The notes under the pieces: model-generated
Databases searched by the model: none
The model's input: the letters and a program-made list of their open reading frames with translations, nothing else
Told to the model about the DNA's origin: nothing
Position numbers and translations under genes: made by a program
DNA from: JACKAQ01 sp965227145
Lineage (GTDB): Bacteria; Calditrichota; Calditrichia; RBG-13-44-9; J075
Assembly (NCBI GenBank): GCA_965227145.1
Contig: OZ245730.1
Span: 1,922,001-1,986,000 of the forward strand
DNA length: 64,000 nucleotides
Reading direction: 5' to 3'
Shown here: piece after piece, positions 1-7,977 of the stretch
Numbering within the stretch: the stretch's first letter is position 1
Layout: each line of letters starts with the position of its first letter

Positions 1-271
1 CGATTTACCGGCAGTTCGTTCAGCCTGGGAAAGTCCCCAATTGCAAAATGATCCGGAAATCCGGGCATTTTTTGAGCAGTTGAACACGGTTCAGCCCACA
101 CCGCCGATCGCCGAATGGGAGCAAATTGCGGTAAAAATTCAGGAATATCTGGAAAAAGTGATTTACGAACAGGTGACTTTGGAGGTCGCCATTCAACAAT
201 TGAATCGTGAAGTTGACCGCATTTTGGAAAAACGCCGCTGGTTGCTGGAAAACGACCTGTTGTATAATTGA
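1..271 (+). CDS. ABC transporter sugar-binding protein, C-terminal fragment
   Basis: An open frame enters from the left edge (first full codon at base 2) and stops at 271, so about 89 C-terminal residues are visible. The end LPAVRSAWESPQL...IAVKIQEYLEKVIYEQ and the helical tail resemble the C-terminal lobe of family 1 extracellular solute-binding proteins (MalE/UgpB type). It lies 14 bases before a MalF-type permease, the normal order for a binding-protein-dependent sugar importer. It would be an exported protein that delivers a sugar, here probably an oligosaccharide from the glucan locus, to the two permeases. The family call rests on a short tail plus context; the substrate is inferred. 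Confidence 0.75.
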   Translation, partial: DLPAVRSAWESPQLQNDPEIRAFFEQLNTVQPTPPIAEWEQIAVKIQEYLEKVIYEQVTLEVAIQQLNREVDRILEKRRWLLENDLLYN

Positions 272-285
272 GTGAGCTAAAATAA

Positions 286-1173
286 ATGGAAACAAAAGCT
301 TACACACCATACTTTTTTTTGGCGCCCGCGTTGGGCACGCTGATTGTTTTTTTCTTTTTGCCCATTGCCGCCGCTTTGCTGTTGAGCGGAACAGATTTCG
401 ACGTGTACGCATTGAGTAACGTCGATCGCGCCAGATTCAATTTCCCGCAAAATTACAGCAGGGCATTTGCTGACCCGCTATTTTGGAAAGCGTTGCTCAA
501 TACATCATATTTTGTGCTGGTGGGCGGACCGCTGACTATTTTGGTATCGCTATCGGCCGCAATTGCGCTCAATTCGCGACTGTTGCGATTCAAAAAATTA
601 TTCCGGCTGGCGTTTTTTATGCCGGTTGTTACCACGCTGGTGGCTGTTGCGGTGGTGTGGCGATATCTTTATCATCCCAAATTTGGATTGGTAAACTACA
701 TTATTTCATTTTTTGGCATCGATCCGGTGAATTGGCTGGGTGATCCGTTCTGGGCGATGCCGGCGCTGATTATTCTGGCGGTCTGGAAAAATTTCGGATA
801 CAACATGATGATTTTTCTGGCTGGATTGCAGGCAATTCCGGCTTCACTTTACGAATCCGCCCGGATTGACGGGGCAAACTGGCTTCAGCAGCAGCTCTAC
901 ATTACGATTCCATCGCTGGCACCGACGACTATTTTTGTGACAATTATAACCATCATCGGGTATTTTCAATTATTTGCCGAGCCCTTTGTAATGACGCAAG
1001 GCGGTCCGCTGAACTCCACGCTCAGCATTGTGCTTTATCTTTATCAACAGGGATTCCGCTGGTGGCAAATGGGTTATGCGAGCGCAATTGCGTTCATTTT
1101 CTTTTTCATTTTGGTGGTTCTGGGCGGGGTGCAATCCTTGGTTCGCAAACATACCGCGAGGTTTGCCGCATGA
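286..1173 (+). CDS. ABC sugar transporter permease, MalF/UgpA type
   Basis: This 295-residue inner-membrane protein has about six hydrophobic segments (first at residues 12-34). The EAA loop that contacts the ATPase is at about 189-210 (SLYESARIDGANWLQQ followed by ITIPSLAP). Length and motif fit the carbohydrate uptake transporter-1 permeases. It follows the binding-protein gene by 14 bases, and its stop overlaps the next permease start (ATGA at 1170-1173), so the two are translationally coupled. No ATPase gene is present here; in this class a shared MsmX-like ATPase encoded elsewhere often serves. Substrate is not readable from sequence; a beta-glucooligosaccharide is inferred from context. 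Confidence 0.93.
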   Translation: METKAYTPYFFLAPALGTLIVFFFLPIAAALLLSGTDFDVYALSNVDRARFNFPQNYSRAFADPLFWKALLNTSYFVLVGGPLTILVSLSAAIALNSRLLRFKKLFRLAFFMPVVTTLVAVAVVWRYLYHPKFGLVNYIISFFGIDPVNWLGDPFWAMPALIILAVWKNFGYNMMIFLAGLQAIPASLYESARIDGANWLQQQLYITIPSLAPTTIFVTIITIIGYFQLFAEPFVMTQGGPLNSTLSIVLYLYQQGFRWWQMGYASAIAFIFFFILVVLGGVQSLVRKHTARFAA

Positions 1174-2003
1174 AACCAAACCGCAAAAACGTGTTGCAGG
1201 TGATTGTTTTGCATATTGTGATGACAGGTTTTGCGCTCGTCACATTGCTGCCCTTTTTTTGGATGCTCAGCGCATCGCTGATGCAAAGTGGGGAAGCATC
1301 GGTTTTTCCGCCGCGCTTTTTACCGGAAACGATCACCTTCGACAACTATGTTCAACTCTATGAAAAACTTAATGTTACACGATTTTTTCTAAACAGTTTG
1401 ATTCTATCGGTTTCCGTCACTGTGCTGTCACTGTTTGTCAATTCCATGGCGGGGTTCGCATTTGCCAAATACGCGTTCCGGGGAAAAAAGCAGATTTTCG
1501 CCGCACTCATTTCATCCATGATTATTCCCGGTCAGGTGACAATGTTGCCGGTGTTTTTACTGCTCAATAAAATGGGATTAATCAACACGTATTTTGGGGT
1601 GATTATTCCGGGTTTGGCCAGCATATTTGGCATTTTTTTGATTCGCCAGTATTTGCAAAGCGTGCCGGACAGCCTTATTGAAGCCGCGCGAATCGATGGC
1701 GCCAACGATTTTTTGATCTACCGGAAAATTATTTTGCCGCTGGCGAAGCCGGTTTTGGTAACCCTCGCATTATTTACGTTTATGGGCACATGGAATGACT
1801 TTTTGTGGCCGCTGATTGTGATGACGAAAGAAAGTATGTACACGCTTCCAGTGGCGTTGGCGAATTTGCTGGGTGAACATGTTCAGGATGTTGAGATGAT
1901 GATGGCCGGCTCAGTGATTACCATTATTCCGGTGCTGATCGTTTTTTTGGTGCTGCAAAAGTATTATTTACAAGGAATTATGATCGGTGGCGTAAAGGAA
2001 TAG
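1170..2003 (+). CDS. ABC sugar transporter permease, MalG/UgpE type
   Basis: This 277-residue membrane protein has an N-terminal hydrophobic segment (about 11-34), the periplasmic motif FPPRFLPETITFDNY (about 46-60) typical of MalG/UgpE/AraQ permeases, and the EAA loop at about 170-190 (IEAARIDGANDFLIYRKIIL). I chose the ATG at 1170, not an in-frame start 108 bases upstream, because it overlaps the stop of the previous gene and the encoded product then starts like its family. It forms the second half of the heterodimeric channel. This is the last gene of the importer; the promoter of the LacI gene follows about 40 bases later. Confidence 0.93.
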   Translation: MKPNRKNVLQVIVLHIVMTGFALVTLLPFFWMLSASLMQSGEASVFPPRFLPETITFDNYVQLYEKLNVTRFFLNSLILSVSVTVLSLFVNSMAGFAFAKYAFRGKKQIFAALISSMIIPGQVTMLPVFLLLNKMGLINTYFGVIIPGLASIFGIFLIRQYLQSVPDSLIEAARIDGANDFLIYRKIILPLAKPVLVTLALFTFMGTWNDFLWPLIVMTKESMYTLPVALANLLGEHVQDVEMMMAGSVITIIPVLIVFLVLQKYYLQGIMIGGVKE

Positions 2004-2041
2004 CCAATCCTGTTCAATCAACCGTTTTTTCAACTTTTTAC

Positions 2042-2070
2042 TTGACATTCAGAAATATCGGGTTTAAACT
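2042..2070 (+). promoter_or_regulatory. sigma70-like promoter of the lacI-type gene
   Basis: A perfect TTGACA at 2042-2047 is followed after 17 bases by TAAACT at 2065-2070. It lies in the 154-base gap before the LacI-family gene and directly upstream of the palindrome at 2079-2096. The spacing is ideal and the -10 box moderate. Whether this phylum's housekeeping sigma factor uses this consensus is not known from the sequence. Confidence 0.55.
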
Positions 2071-2078
2071 AAAAATGA

Positions 2079-2096
2079 AATGTAAGCGTTTACATT
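2079..2096. promoter_or_regulatory. LacI-family operator palindrome
   Basis: AATGTAAGCGTTTACATT is an inverted repeat with one mismatched pair and a central CG, the classic form of LacI/GalR-family operators. It starts 8 bases after the -10 box, so bound repressor would cover the transcription start. It is about 60 bases upstream of the LacI-type start codon, suggesting autoregulation and probably control of the downstream glucan genes. I did not spot another full copy in the window. Confidence 0.7.
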
Positions 2097-2157
2097 TTTT
2101 GCAGCAGCGACTCCACAGATTACCTCGATTACGAATACACATTTTGCAGGCGGCGAT

Positions 2158-3201
2158 ATGAAGATCGATATTAAAGAAATTGCACGCGAAGCCGGCGTTT
2201 CAACAGCAACCGTATCCAGAGCACTGAACGGAAAAGGCCCCATCAGGGAAGTGACCCGAAATAAAATTTTACGCATTGCCCGGCAGCATAACTATTTGCC
2301 CAACTCGAATGCCCGGGGATTATCGCGACGGAAAACGGAAACCATCGGTGTGATTTTACCGGAACTGGTTGATGAATTTTTCATGGACCTGATTCACAGC
2401 ATCGACGAAGCGGCGTATCGCTCCAATTATTATGTCATGATTTCCAGCTCGCACAGCCACCGGAACACCATCGAAACGCTGATGGCGTTTATGGGCAGTG
2501 GCAGGGTAGATGGCGTGATTCTCATGGCGCCGCAACTTCAGGACAGCGAGCTGTTTTCCTTTATCGAAAAAATTAACCGGCCGTTGGTGCTGCTCAATGC
2601 CCTGAAAAACCCGGAATATCTGGACCGATACATCAGCTTCAGAATCGATAACTACCGCGGAGCCGCCGCAAATGTTGAGCATCTTGTTGAACATGGCTAT
2701 AAAAAAATCGGCATGATAAAAGGCCCGGAAGGCAACTGCGATGCCGAAGAACGATTTAGCGGATTTAAAGATACGCTGAAAAAGCACAACATTGATTTTA
2801 ATCCGGCTTTTGTGGTAAATGGCGATTTTACATCCAAAAGCGGATACTACGGCTTTATGCGACTAATGAGCCAAAGTGATAAACCGGAAGCTGTTTTTGC
2901 AGCCAATGACATGATGGCGCTGGGTGCATACGAAGCGGCAAAAGATTCAAATATTGTAATACCGGATCATGTGGCGCTAACAGGATTTGATGATGTATTC
3001 CTGACGCGATTATTAACGCCACGTTTAACAACCGTCCACGCCCCGATCACAGAATTAGGAAACAAGGCGGTTTCTTATTTGCTCAAAATGATCTCGGGTG
3101 AGGTGGAAGTGGATCAACCGTATCATGAAAGTCTGTCAACTGGTTTGGTAATCGGCGGGTCTTGTGGGTGTCACAAAAATAGCCCGCAAATTATCACTTG
3201 A
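2158..3201 (+). CDS. LacI-family transcriptional regulator
   Basis: The 347-residue protein opens with the LacI helix-turn-helix (IKEIAREAGVSTATVSRALN, about residues 4-23) and the hinge helix (about 50-60, NSNARGLSRRKT). A periplasmic-binding-protein-like effector domain follows (about 62-335), with typical segments such as TIGVILPEL and AANDMMALGAYEAAK. The length is normal for the family. It probably senses a sugar released from the imported oligosaccharide and binds the palindrome at 2079-2096. It sits between the ABC importer and the outer-membrane genes of the same strand. The effector cannot be named from sequence. Confidence 0.95.
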   Translation: MKIDIKEIAREAGVSTATVSRALNGKGPIREVTRNKILRIARQHNYLPNSNARGLSRRKTETIGVILPELVDEFFMDLIHSIDEAAYRSNYYVMISSSHSHRNTIETLMAFMGSGRVDGVILMAPQLQDSELFSFIEKINRPLVLLNALKNPEYLDRYISFRIDNYRGAAANVEHLVEHGYKKIGMIKGPEGNCDAEERFSGFKDTLKKHNIDFNPAFVVNGDFTSKSGYYGFMRLMSQSDKPEAVFAANDMMALGAYEAAKDSNIVIPDHVALTGFDDVFLTRLLTPRLTTVHAPITELGNKAVSYLLKMISGEVEVDQPYHESLSTGLVIGGSCGCHKNSPQIIT

Positions 3202-3237
3202 TATATTCAACCCATCATCAATCTTTAGGAGGTCAGT

Positions 3238-5148
3238 ATGAAAAGGTTTACTACTTTAGTTTTAAGCCTGGTGCTTTTGTTTATGCTATCAGGTAGTGCC
3301 TGGAGCCAGGTTTCCCGGCTCGGGAATGACGTGGTTTGGGCACGTTCCATCGATGGAGCAACGATTACACTGGACGGCACACTCGATGAAGCTGTGTGGA
3401 GCCAGGCAGAGCAAATTACCGTGAAATTCGGCGAACAGGGCGCAATGCCCACCAGCGGCTGGCGTTCAGAATTTCAGCCGGATGTCTATTTTGACCAAAC
3501 CGATGCGATTGTAAAATTCCTTTCCGATACCGATAACAACCAGATTTATCTCGCATTTGAATGCGCAGATTCATCGGTTGGCGGTTTGCAGGATTGGGCA
3601 CGTTGGGATGGCATTCTGATGTCTGTAAAAGATCGCCTCAGCGCAAACCGCCCCACACCTCCCAGCGAATATTTTTATACCTATTGGTATGTGAATGTGG
3701 ACAGCTTGATTGTTCCCGGCGCAGAACCGCGGTTTATCGGCAGATTCGGTAATTTTGGCGATACAACCCGCACGCCGGAACAACGCGCTGCATGGGATGC
3801 CGGTTTCCGGGTTGTCGGCGGAATATCCAACGACGATACCACACCCGACGAAGGCTATGTTATTGAAATGCGCATCAGCCTCGATGAAATGGGTTACGAC
3901 ATCACCGGTGCAAACGGCGATGTGGTCGAACTGAATTTCTCCATTTGGGATACCGACTGGGTGCATTCCGGTCAACCGGAGCGTATTACATCTTCCCGCA
4001 CAAGCTGGCAAAGCCCCTGGAATGGGAATGACCACAACGTCGGGCGCATTATGGCACATCCCGATATTACTGTAAATACAGCCACCTTGCCGGAAGTTGG
4101 ACCGGACGTTCGCGTACCGAACGGAACCAATTTTGCCGCACCGACAATTGATGGCAATCTGACCGACGATATGTGGCAATACGCCTATTCATTCGATATC
4201 GCATGGGATGACAGCCTGCTACGCGATACCTATCCGGGCGTTGGCCCTTATCGCAGCGGACAATTCCAGCCGGAATTGAACGGAAATCCCCGTCCGCCGG
4301 TTCTGGACGGATCGCATGCAACCATCAAAATGTTCTTCCGCGATAATTTTCTGTATTTGAGCGCCGATGTCAACGATCAGCTGGTGCAAGGCTCCACCCA
4401 ATTCGACCGGCTGGATGGCGTGCGCTTTTCATTAATGGATCGCGATTCTGTTGATGCGGATAACCGCCACATTTTCTATCAATTGACCGCAACATTTGAT
4501 GACACGCTCGGCAATCCTTCCGCATACGATAACCTGCCGGTGCTCATCGCCGACGGTGCAGCCGAATTCGCGATGACCTTAAAAGGCGCAACAACCGTGA
4601 ATGACAACACCGATGTTGACGAAGGCTACACGATCGAAATGAAAGTGGATCTGGCATACCTGAATTACCCGGTTGACCTGGGTGATCACCTGCTTTTTGG
4701 CGGCGTTATGCTGGCTGACGGCGATTCATTCGACGATCCGGCACAAGATTACGGCACACGCACCTGGTGGTTCCGCGAAAGCGGCAATGGCCCCGCAACC
4801 CCGTGGATGCTGATGGATATCGGCTTAACCGCAATCGGCGATAATCCGGTTGCAACTATTCCCGCACAAATTGAGCTGCTCGGCAACTACCCGAACCCGT
4901 TCAATCCCTCTACGACCATTCAATATTCCGTGCCGTTTGCCGGCGATGTTAACCTGATTGTTTACAATTTGTTAGGCCAGGAAGTTGCTACGGTGAAAAC
5001 CGTTGCGCAATCCGCCGGTGCGCAGTCCATTCAGTTCGATGCGGATAATATTTCATCCGGAATTTATTTCTATCAAGTGAATTTGAACAACGCAAAAACC
5101 GGACAATCGATTAAGAGCCAAACCAGCACAATGGTATTGCTCAAGTAA
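3238..5148 (+). CDS. Secreted protein with two CBM9-like domains and a T9SS sorting domain
   Basis: A strong AGGAGG precedes the ATG at 3238. The 636-residue product has a signal peptide (residues 1-23, ending SGSAWS), then two related beta-sandwich regions of the CBM9/DOMON-like type: about 30-270 (begins with TITLDGTLDEAVW) and about 290-525 (PTIDGNLTDDMWQYAY). Each has the mid-domain acidic and aromatic residues usual in such modules. An FlgD-like sorting domain closes it (from LLGNYPNPFNPSTTIQYSVP to the C-terminus). No catalytic domain is visible, so I infer a surface glycan-binding protein, perhaps doing the work of SusE/SusF. The ligand is unknown. It is the first gene after the regulator. 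Confidence 0.8.
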   Translation: MKRFTTLVLSLVLLFMLSGSAWSQVSRLGNDVVWARSIDGATITLDGTLDEAVWSQAEQITVKFGEQGAMPTSGWRSEFQPDVYFDQTDAIVKFLSDTDNNQIYLAFECADSSVGGLQDWARWDGILMSVKDRLSANRPTPPSEYFYTYWYVNVDSLIVPGAEPRFIGRFGNFGDTTRTPEQRAAWDAGFRVVGGISNDDTTPDEGYVIEMRISLDEMGYDITGANGDVVELNFSIWDTDWVHSGQPERITSSRTSWQSPWNGNDHNVGRIMAHPDITVNTATLPEVGPDVRVPNGTNFAAPTIDGNLTDDMWQYAYSFDIAWDDSLLRDTYPGVGPYRSGQFQPELNGNPRPPVLDGSHATIKMFFRDNFLYLSADVNDQLVQGSTQFDRLDGVRFSLMDRDSVDADNRHIFYQLTATFDDTLGNPSAYDNLPVLIADGAAEFAMTLKGATTVNDNTDVDEGYTIEMKVDLAYLNYPVDLGDHLLFGGVMLADGDSFDDPAQDYGTRTWWFRESGNGPATPWMLMDIGLTAIGDNPVATIPAQIELLGNYPNPFNPSTTIQYSVPFAGDVNLIVYNLLGQEVATVKTVAQSAGAQSIQFDADNISSGIYFYQVNLNNAKTGQSIKSQTSTMVLLK

Positions 5149-5176
5149 CGTATGACCTGCTGTTAAATCTTCATAA

Positions 5177-5208
5177 CCGTGTGCTGTCGTTTTGGCGGCA
5201 GCACACGG
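5177..5208 (+). terminator. Intergenic hairpin, possible attenuator
   Basis: A perfect 10-bp stem (5177-5186 with 5199-5208, CCGTGTGCTG arms) with a 12-base loop lies between the CBM9-like gene and the TonB receptor gene. The downstream tract is AAATTTAA rather than a clean T run, so I read it as a partial terminator or a mRNA-stabilising stem that sets the ratio of the two products. Confidence 0.5.
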
Positions 5209-5241
5209 AAATTTAATCACAGAACAGTTACAGGTGAGTCT

Positions 5242-7914
5242 ATGTATCGTTATACTTGTCGTGCGGTCGGATGCCTGGCTGATTTTTTCAGAACACAATT
5301 TTTTGCGTTTGTGCTGGTTTGCTGTTTGTCTATTGGCAGTTTTGCACAGACAACCGGTAAATTAACCGGGCTCGTAACCGACAATTCCGGGCAACCGCTG
5401 ATTGCCGCAAACGTGGTCATCGACGGAACAGAACTGGGTGCCTCCACCGATCTTGACGGTTATTTTGTTGTGCTGAACATCCGTTCCGGCACTTATACCG
5501 TTCGGGTTTATTACGTCGGTTATCAAACAAAAGTGTATGAAAAAGTGCGGATATCCGCCGACCAAACCACACGTTTGGATGTGACACTCGCCGAAGAAGC
5601 CGTTGAAGGCCGGGAAGTTGTGGTCACAGCCGAAAAACCGCTGGTTGAATTTAACGTGACAAACGCGGTGGCCAATGTCAACAAAGAGGAGCTGGAGCAG
5701 TTACCCATCCAGAACCTCACCGAGATTGTCAATTTGCAGGCCGGTGTGGTGGACGGTCACTTTCGGGGCGGGCGTTTGGGCGAAGTCCAGTATCAGGTTG
5801 AGGGCGTCAGCGTCAACAATCCGTATGATAATTCGTCCATTCTGGAGCTGGATCGCTCGGTCATCGAAGAAGTTCAGGTGATCAGCGGCACTTTCGATGC
5901 CAAATACGGACAGGCGATGAGCGGTGTGGTGAACACCGTTTTGCGCTCCGGTTCGGAACGGTTCGAATGGAGCGGCGAGCTGTACGGCGGTGATTTTTAC
6001 ACCAGCGACGAAACCCGTTATCCCAACAATCAGGATATCAATCCGGTTGCCATCCAGAATGCGCAGCTCACGCTGAGCGGACCTGCAATGTTGCCCCAAA
6101 CCACGTTTCTGTTGAGCGGACGCCGTTTTGCCAACGAAGGATATTTGTTCGGCGAGCGCCGTTTTATGCCAACCGATTCCAACGATTTCCAGCAACCCGC
6201 ATTTTTCCCATCCGGCGATAACGCAACGGTGGCGATGAACGATTCCCGCGAACACAGCGGGCAATTTAAATTGACCAATCGATCCATTAATAATGTGCAA
6301 CTGAGCTATCAGGCCATTCTCAACGATCTGGAACGGCAAAGTTACAACCACGGTTTCCGGCTGAATCCTGAAGGCATCAAAACGCAGAACACGTTTTCGC
6401 TGTCGCACGGGTTGGACTGGACGCACACGTTGTCGCAAAAGGTGTTTTACAAAATCGGCTTGCGCCAGAATTATTTCAAATACACCGATTACAAATATGA
6501 AAATTACACAGACCCGCGATACATCGCCGCCGGAAGCCCCCAAAGCTTTGCCAATTATGAAGATGGCGCAATCGTTGAAGGCGTTGATCTCGGGCGATTT
6601 GAACAGGAAACGAGTTCATATATTTTCAAATCGGATTTTACTTGGCAGTTGAACAAACTCAACCTTGTGGAAAGCGGTTTCGAATATCAGCAATCGGAAA
6701 TGTCTTTCGGGTCGCCCGGATATATCCGGTTTATCACCGTAAACGGCGAACAAATTTTGCAACCGATTGCTCAATTACTCCCGGATTTCCCCGGCATTTT
6801 AACATACGAACCCATCCAAATGGCAGGTTATCTGCAAGACCGGGTGGAGTGGCGGGATATTGTTGTCCGGGGTGGTTTGCGGCTGGAATATTTTGATGCA
6901 AAATCCACCATTCCCAGCGATTTGCGCAATCCTGCCAACGCGATTTCCGCCGCGCCGCAATCCGTTCCGGTCGAAACGAGTGTCAAAATTGCGCTGGCGC
7001 CGCGATTGGGATTGAGCTTCCCGCTGTCATCTTCGGCGTCGCTGTATGCCTCGTACGGGCATTTTTACCAGATGCCCGGATTGAGCAATTTATATAACAA
7101 CGCAGATTATTCGGTGCTGGAGGATTTGCAAATCGGCGGCATCAATTACGGTGTGCGCGGCAATCCCGATCTGAAACCGGAAAAAACCGTGCAATACGAA
7201 TTCGGGTTGAAACAGGCGTTGACCAACTATCTCGGGTTGGAGCTAACCCTGTTTTACAAAGATATTCGTGATCTGTTAGGTGTAGAATTTATAACCACTT
7301 ACAACGTTGCAGAATACGCGCGATTCACCAATATCGATTATGGCAGCGTGTATGGATTTACCGTTGCGCTGGATCAACGCGCGATCGGACCGGTCAGCAC
7401 AACCATCGATTATACACTGCAAATGGCCCGCGGCAACTCCAGCGATCCGGCGGAAACTGCCAACCGCGCCCAGGCAAATAAGGATTCGCGCCCGCGCGAT
7501 ATCGCGTTCAACTGGGACCAGCGGCACACGCTGAACGCCACCGCAATTTATGCCAAACCCAATAATTATTCGATCAGCGCGATTTTGAAAATCGGCAGCG
7601 GACAGCCGTACACACCGGCAATCGGTGCGGGTTTTAACGCAGATCTGGAAACGAATACCGGTAGAAAAGACAGTTTTGCGCTGCTCGATCTTCGGGCGGA
7701 AAAATTTTTCACATTTGGATTTGCCCGCGCGAGCCTGTTTTTGCGCACCTTTAATTTGCTGAACGAACACTTTGTGAACGGGTTTGTGTTCAGCGAAACC
7801 GGATCGCCGGATTATTCCCAATTTCCGGCACGCGACCGATCAACGCTCAATAATCCCGGGCGATTTTACGCCCCGCGCCGGATCGAATTTGGCATTTCCC
7901 TGAGCGGGAAATAA
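5242..7914 (+). CDS. TonB-dependent outer-membrane receptor (glucan locus)
   Basis: With the ATG at 5242 the product is about 890 residues, with a signal peptide ending near residue 36 (LSIGSFAQ). It has an N-terminal CarboxypepD-regulatory-like beta-sandwich (about 38-125, GLVTDNSGQPLIAANVV), a plug domain (about 130-245, with GGRLGEVQYQVEGVSVNNPY) and a long beta-barrel to the C-terminus, which ends IEFGISLSGK. This is the SusC-like/FecA-like architecture of an energised importer. No SusD follows; instead a large exoprotein and a PorV-like barrel do. An upstream start at 5179 would put 21 polar residues before the signal peptide, so I rejected it. Substrate inferred from neighbours: beta-glucan oligosaccharide. 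Confidence 0.92.
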   Translation: MYRYTCRAVGCLADFFRTQFFAFVLVCCLSIGSFAQTTGKLTGLVTDNSGQPLIAANVVIDGTELGASTDLDGYFVVLNIRSGTYTVRVYYVGYQTKVYEKVRISADQTTRLDVTLAEEAVEGREVVVTAEKPLVEFNVTNAVANVNKEELEQLPIQNLTEIVNLQAGVVDGHFRGGRLGEVQYQVEGVSVNNPYDNSSILELDRSVIEEVQVISGTFDAKYGQAMSGVVNTVLRSGSERFEWSGELYGGDFYTSDETRYPNNQDINPVAIQNAQLTLSGPAMLPQTTFLLSGRRFANEGYLFGERRFMPTDSNDFQQPAFFPSGDNATVAMNDSREHSGQFKLTNRSINNVQLSYQAILNDLERQSYNHGFRLNPEGIKTQNTFSLSHGLDWTHTLSQKVFYKIGLRQNYFKYTDYKYENYTDPRYIAAGSPQSFANYEDGAIVEGVDLGRFEQETSSYIFKSDFTWQLNKLNLVESGFEYQQSEMSFGSPGYIRFITVNGEQILQPIAQLLPDFPGILTYEPIQMAGYLQDRVEWRDIVVRGGLRLEYFDAKSTIPSDLRNPANAISAAPQSVPVETSVKIALAPRLGLSFPLSSSASLYASYGHFYQMPGLSNLYNNADYSVLEDLQIGGINYGVRGNPDLKPEKTVQYEFGLKQALTNYLGLELTLFYKDIRDLLGVEFITTYNVAEYARFTNIDYGSVYGFTVALDQRAIGPVSTTIDYTLQMARGNSSDPAETANRAQANKDSRPRDIAFNWDQRHTLNATAIYAKPNNYSISAILKIGSGQPYTPAIGAGFNADLETNTGRKDSFALLDLRAEKFFTFGFARASLFLRTFNLLNEHFVNGFVFSETGSPDYSQFPARDRSTLNNPGRFYAPRRIEFGISLSGK

Positions 7915-7977
7915 TGCAACGACTGTCAGGAAATTCTGTTCAGTCCGACAAAAAAACTGATTTTACAGGTGTCACAA

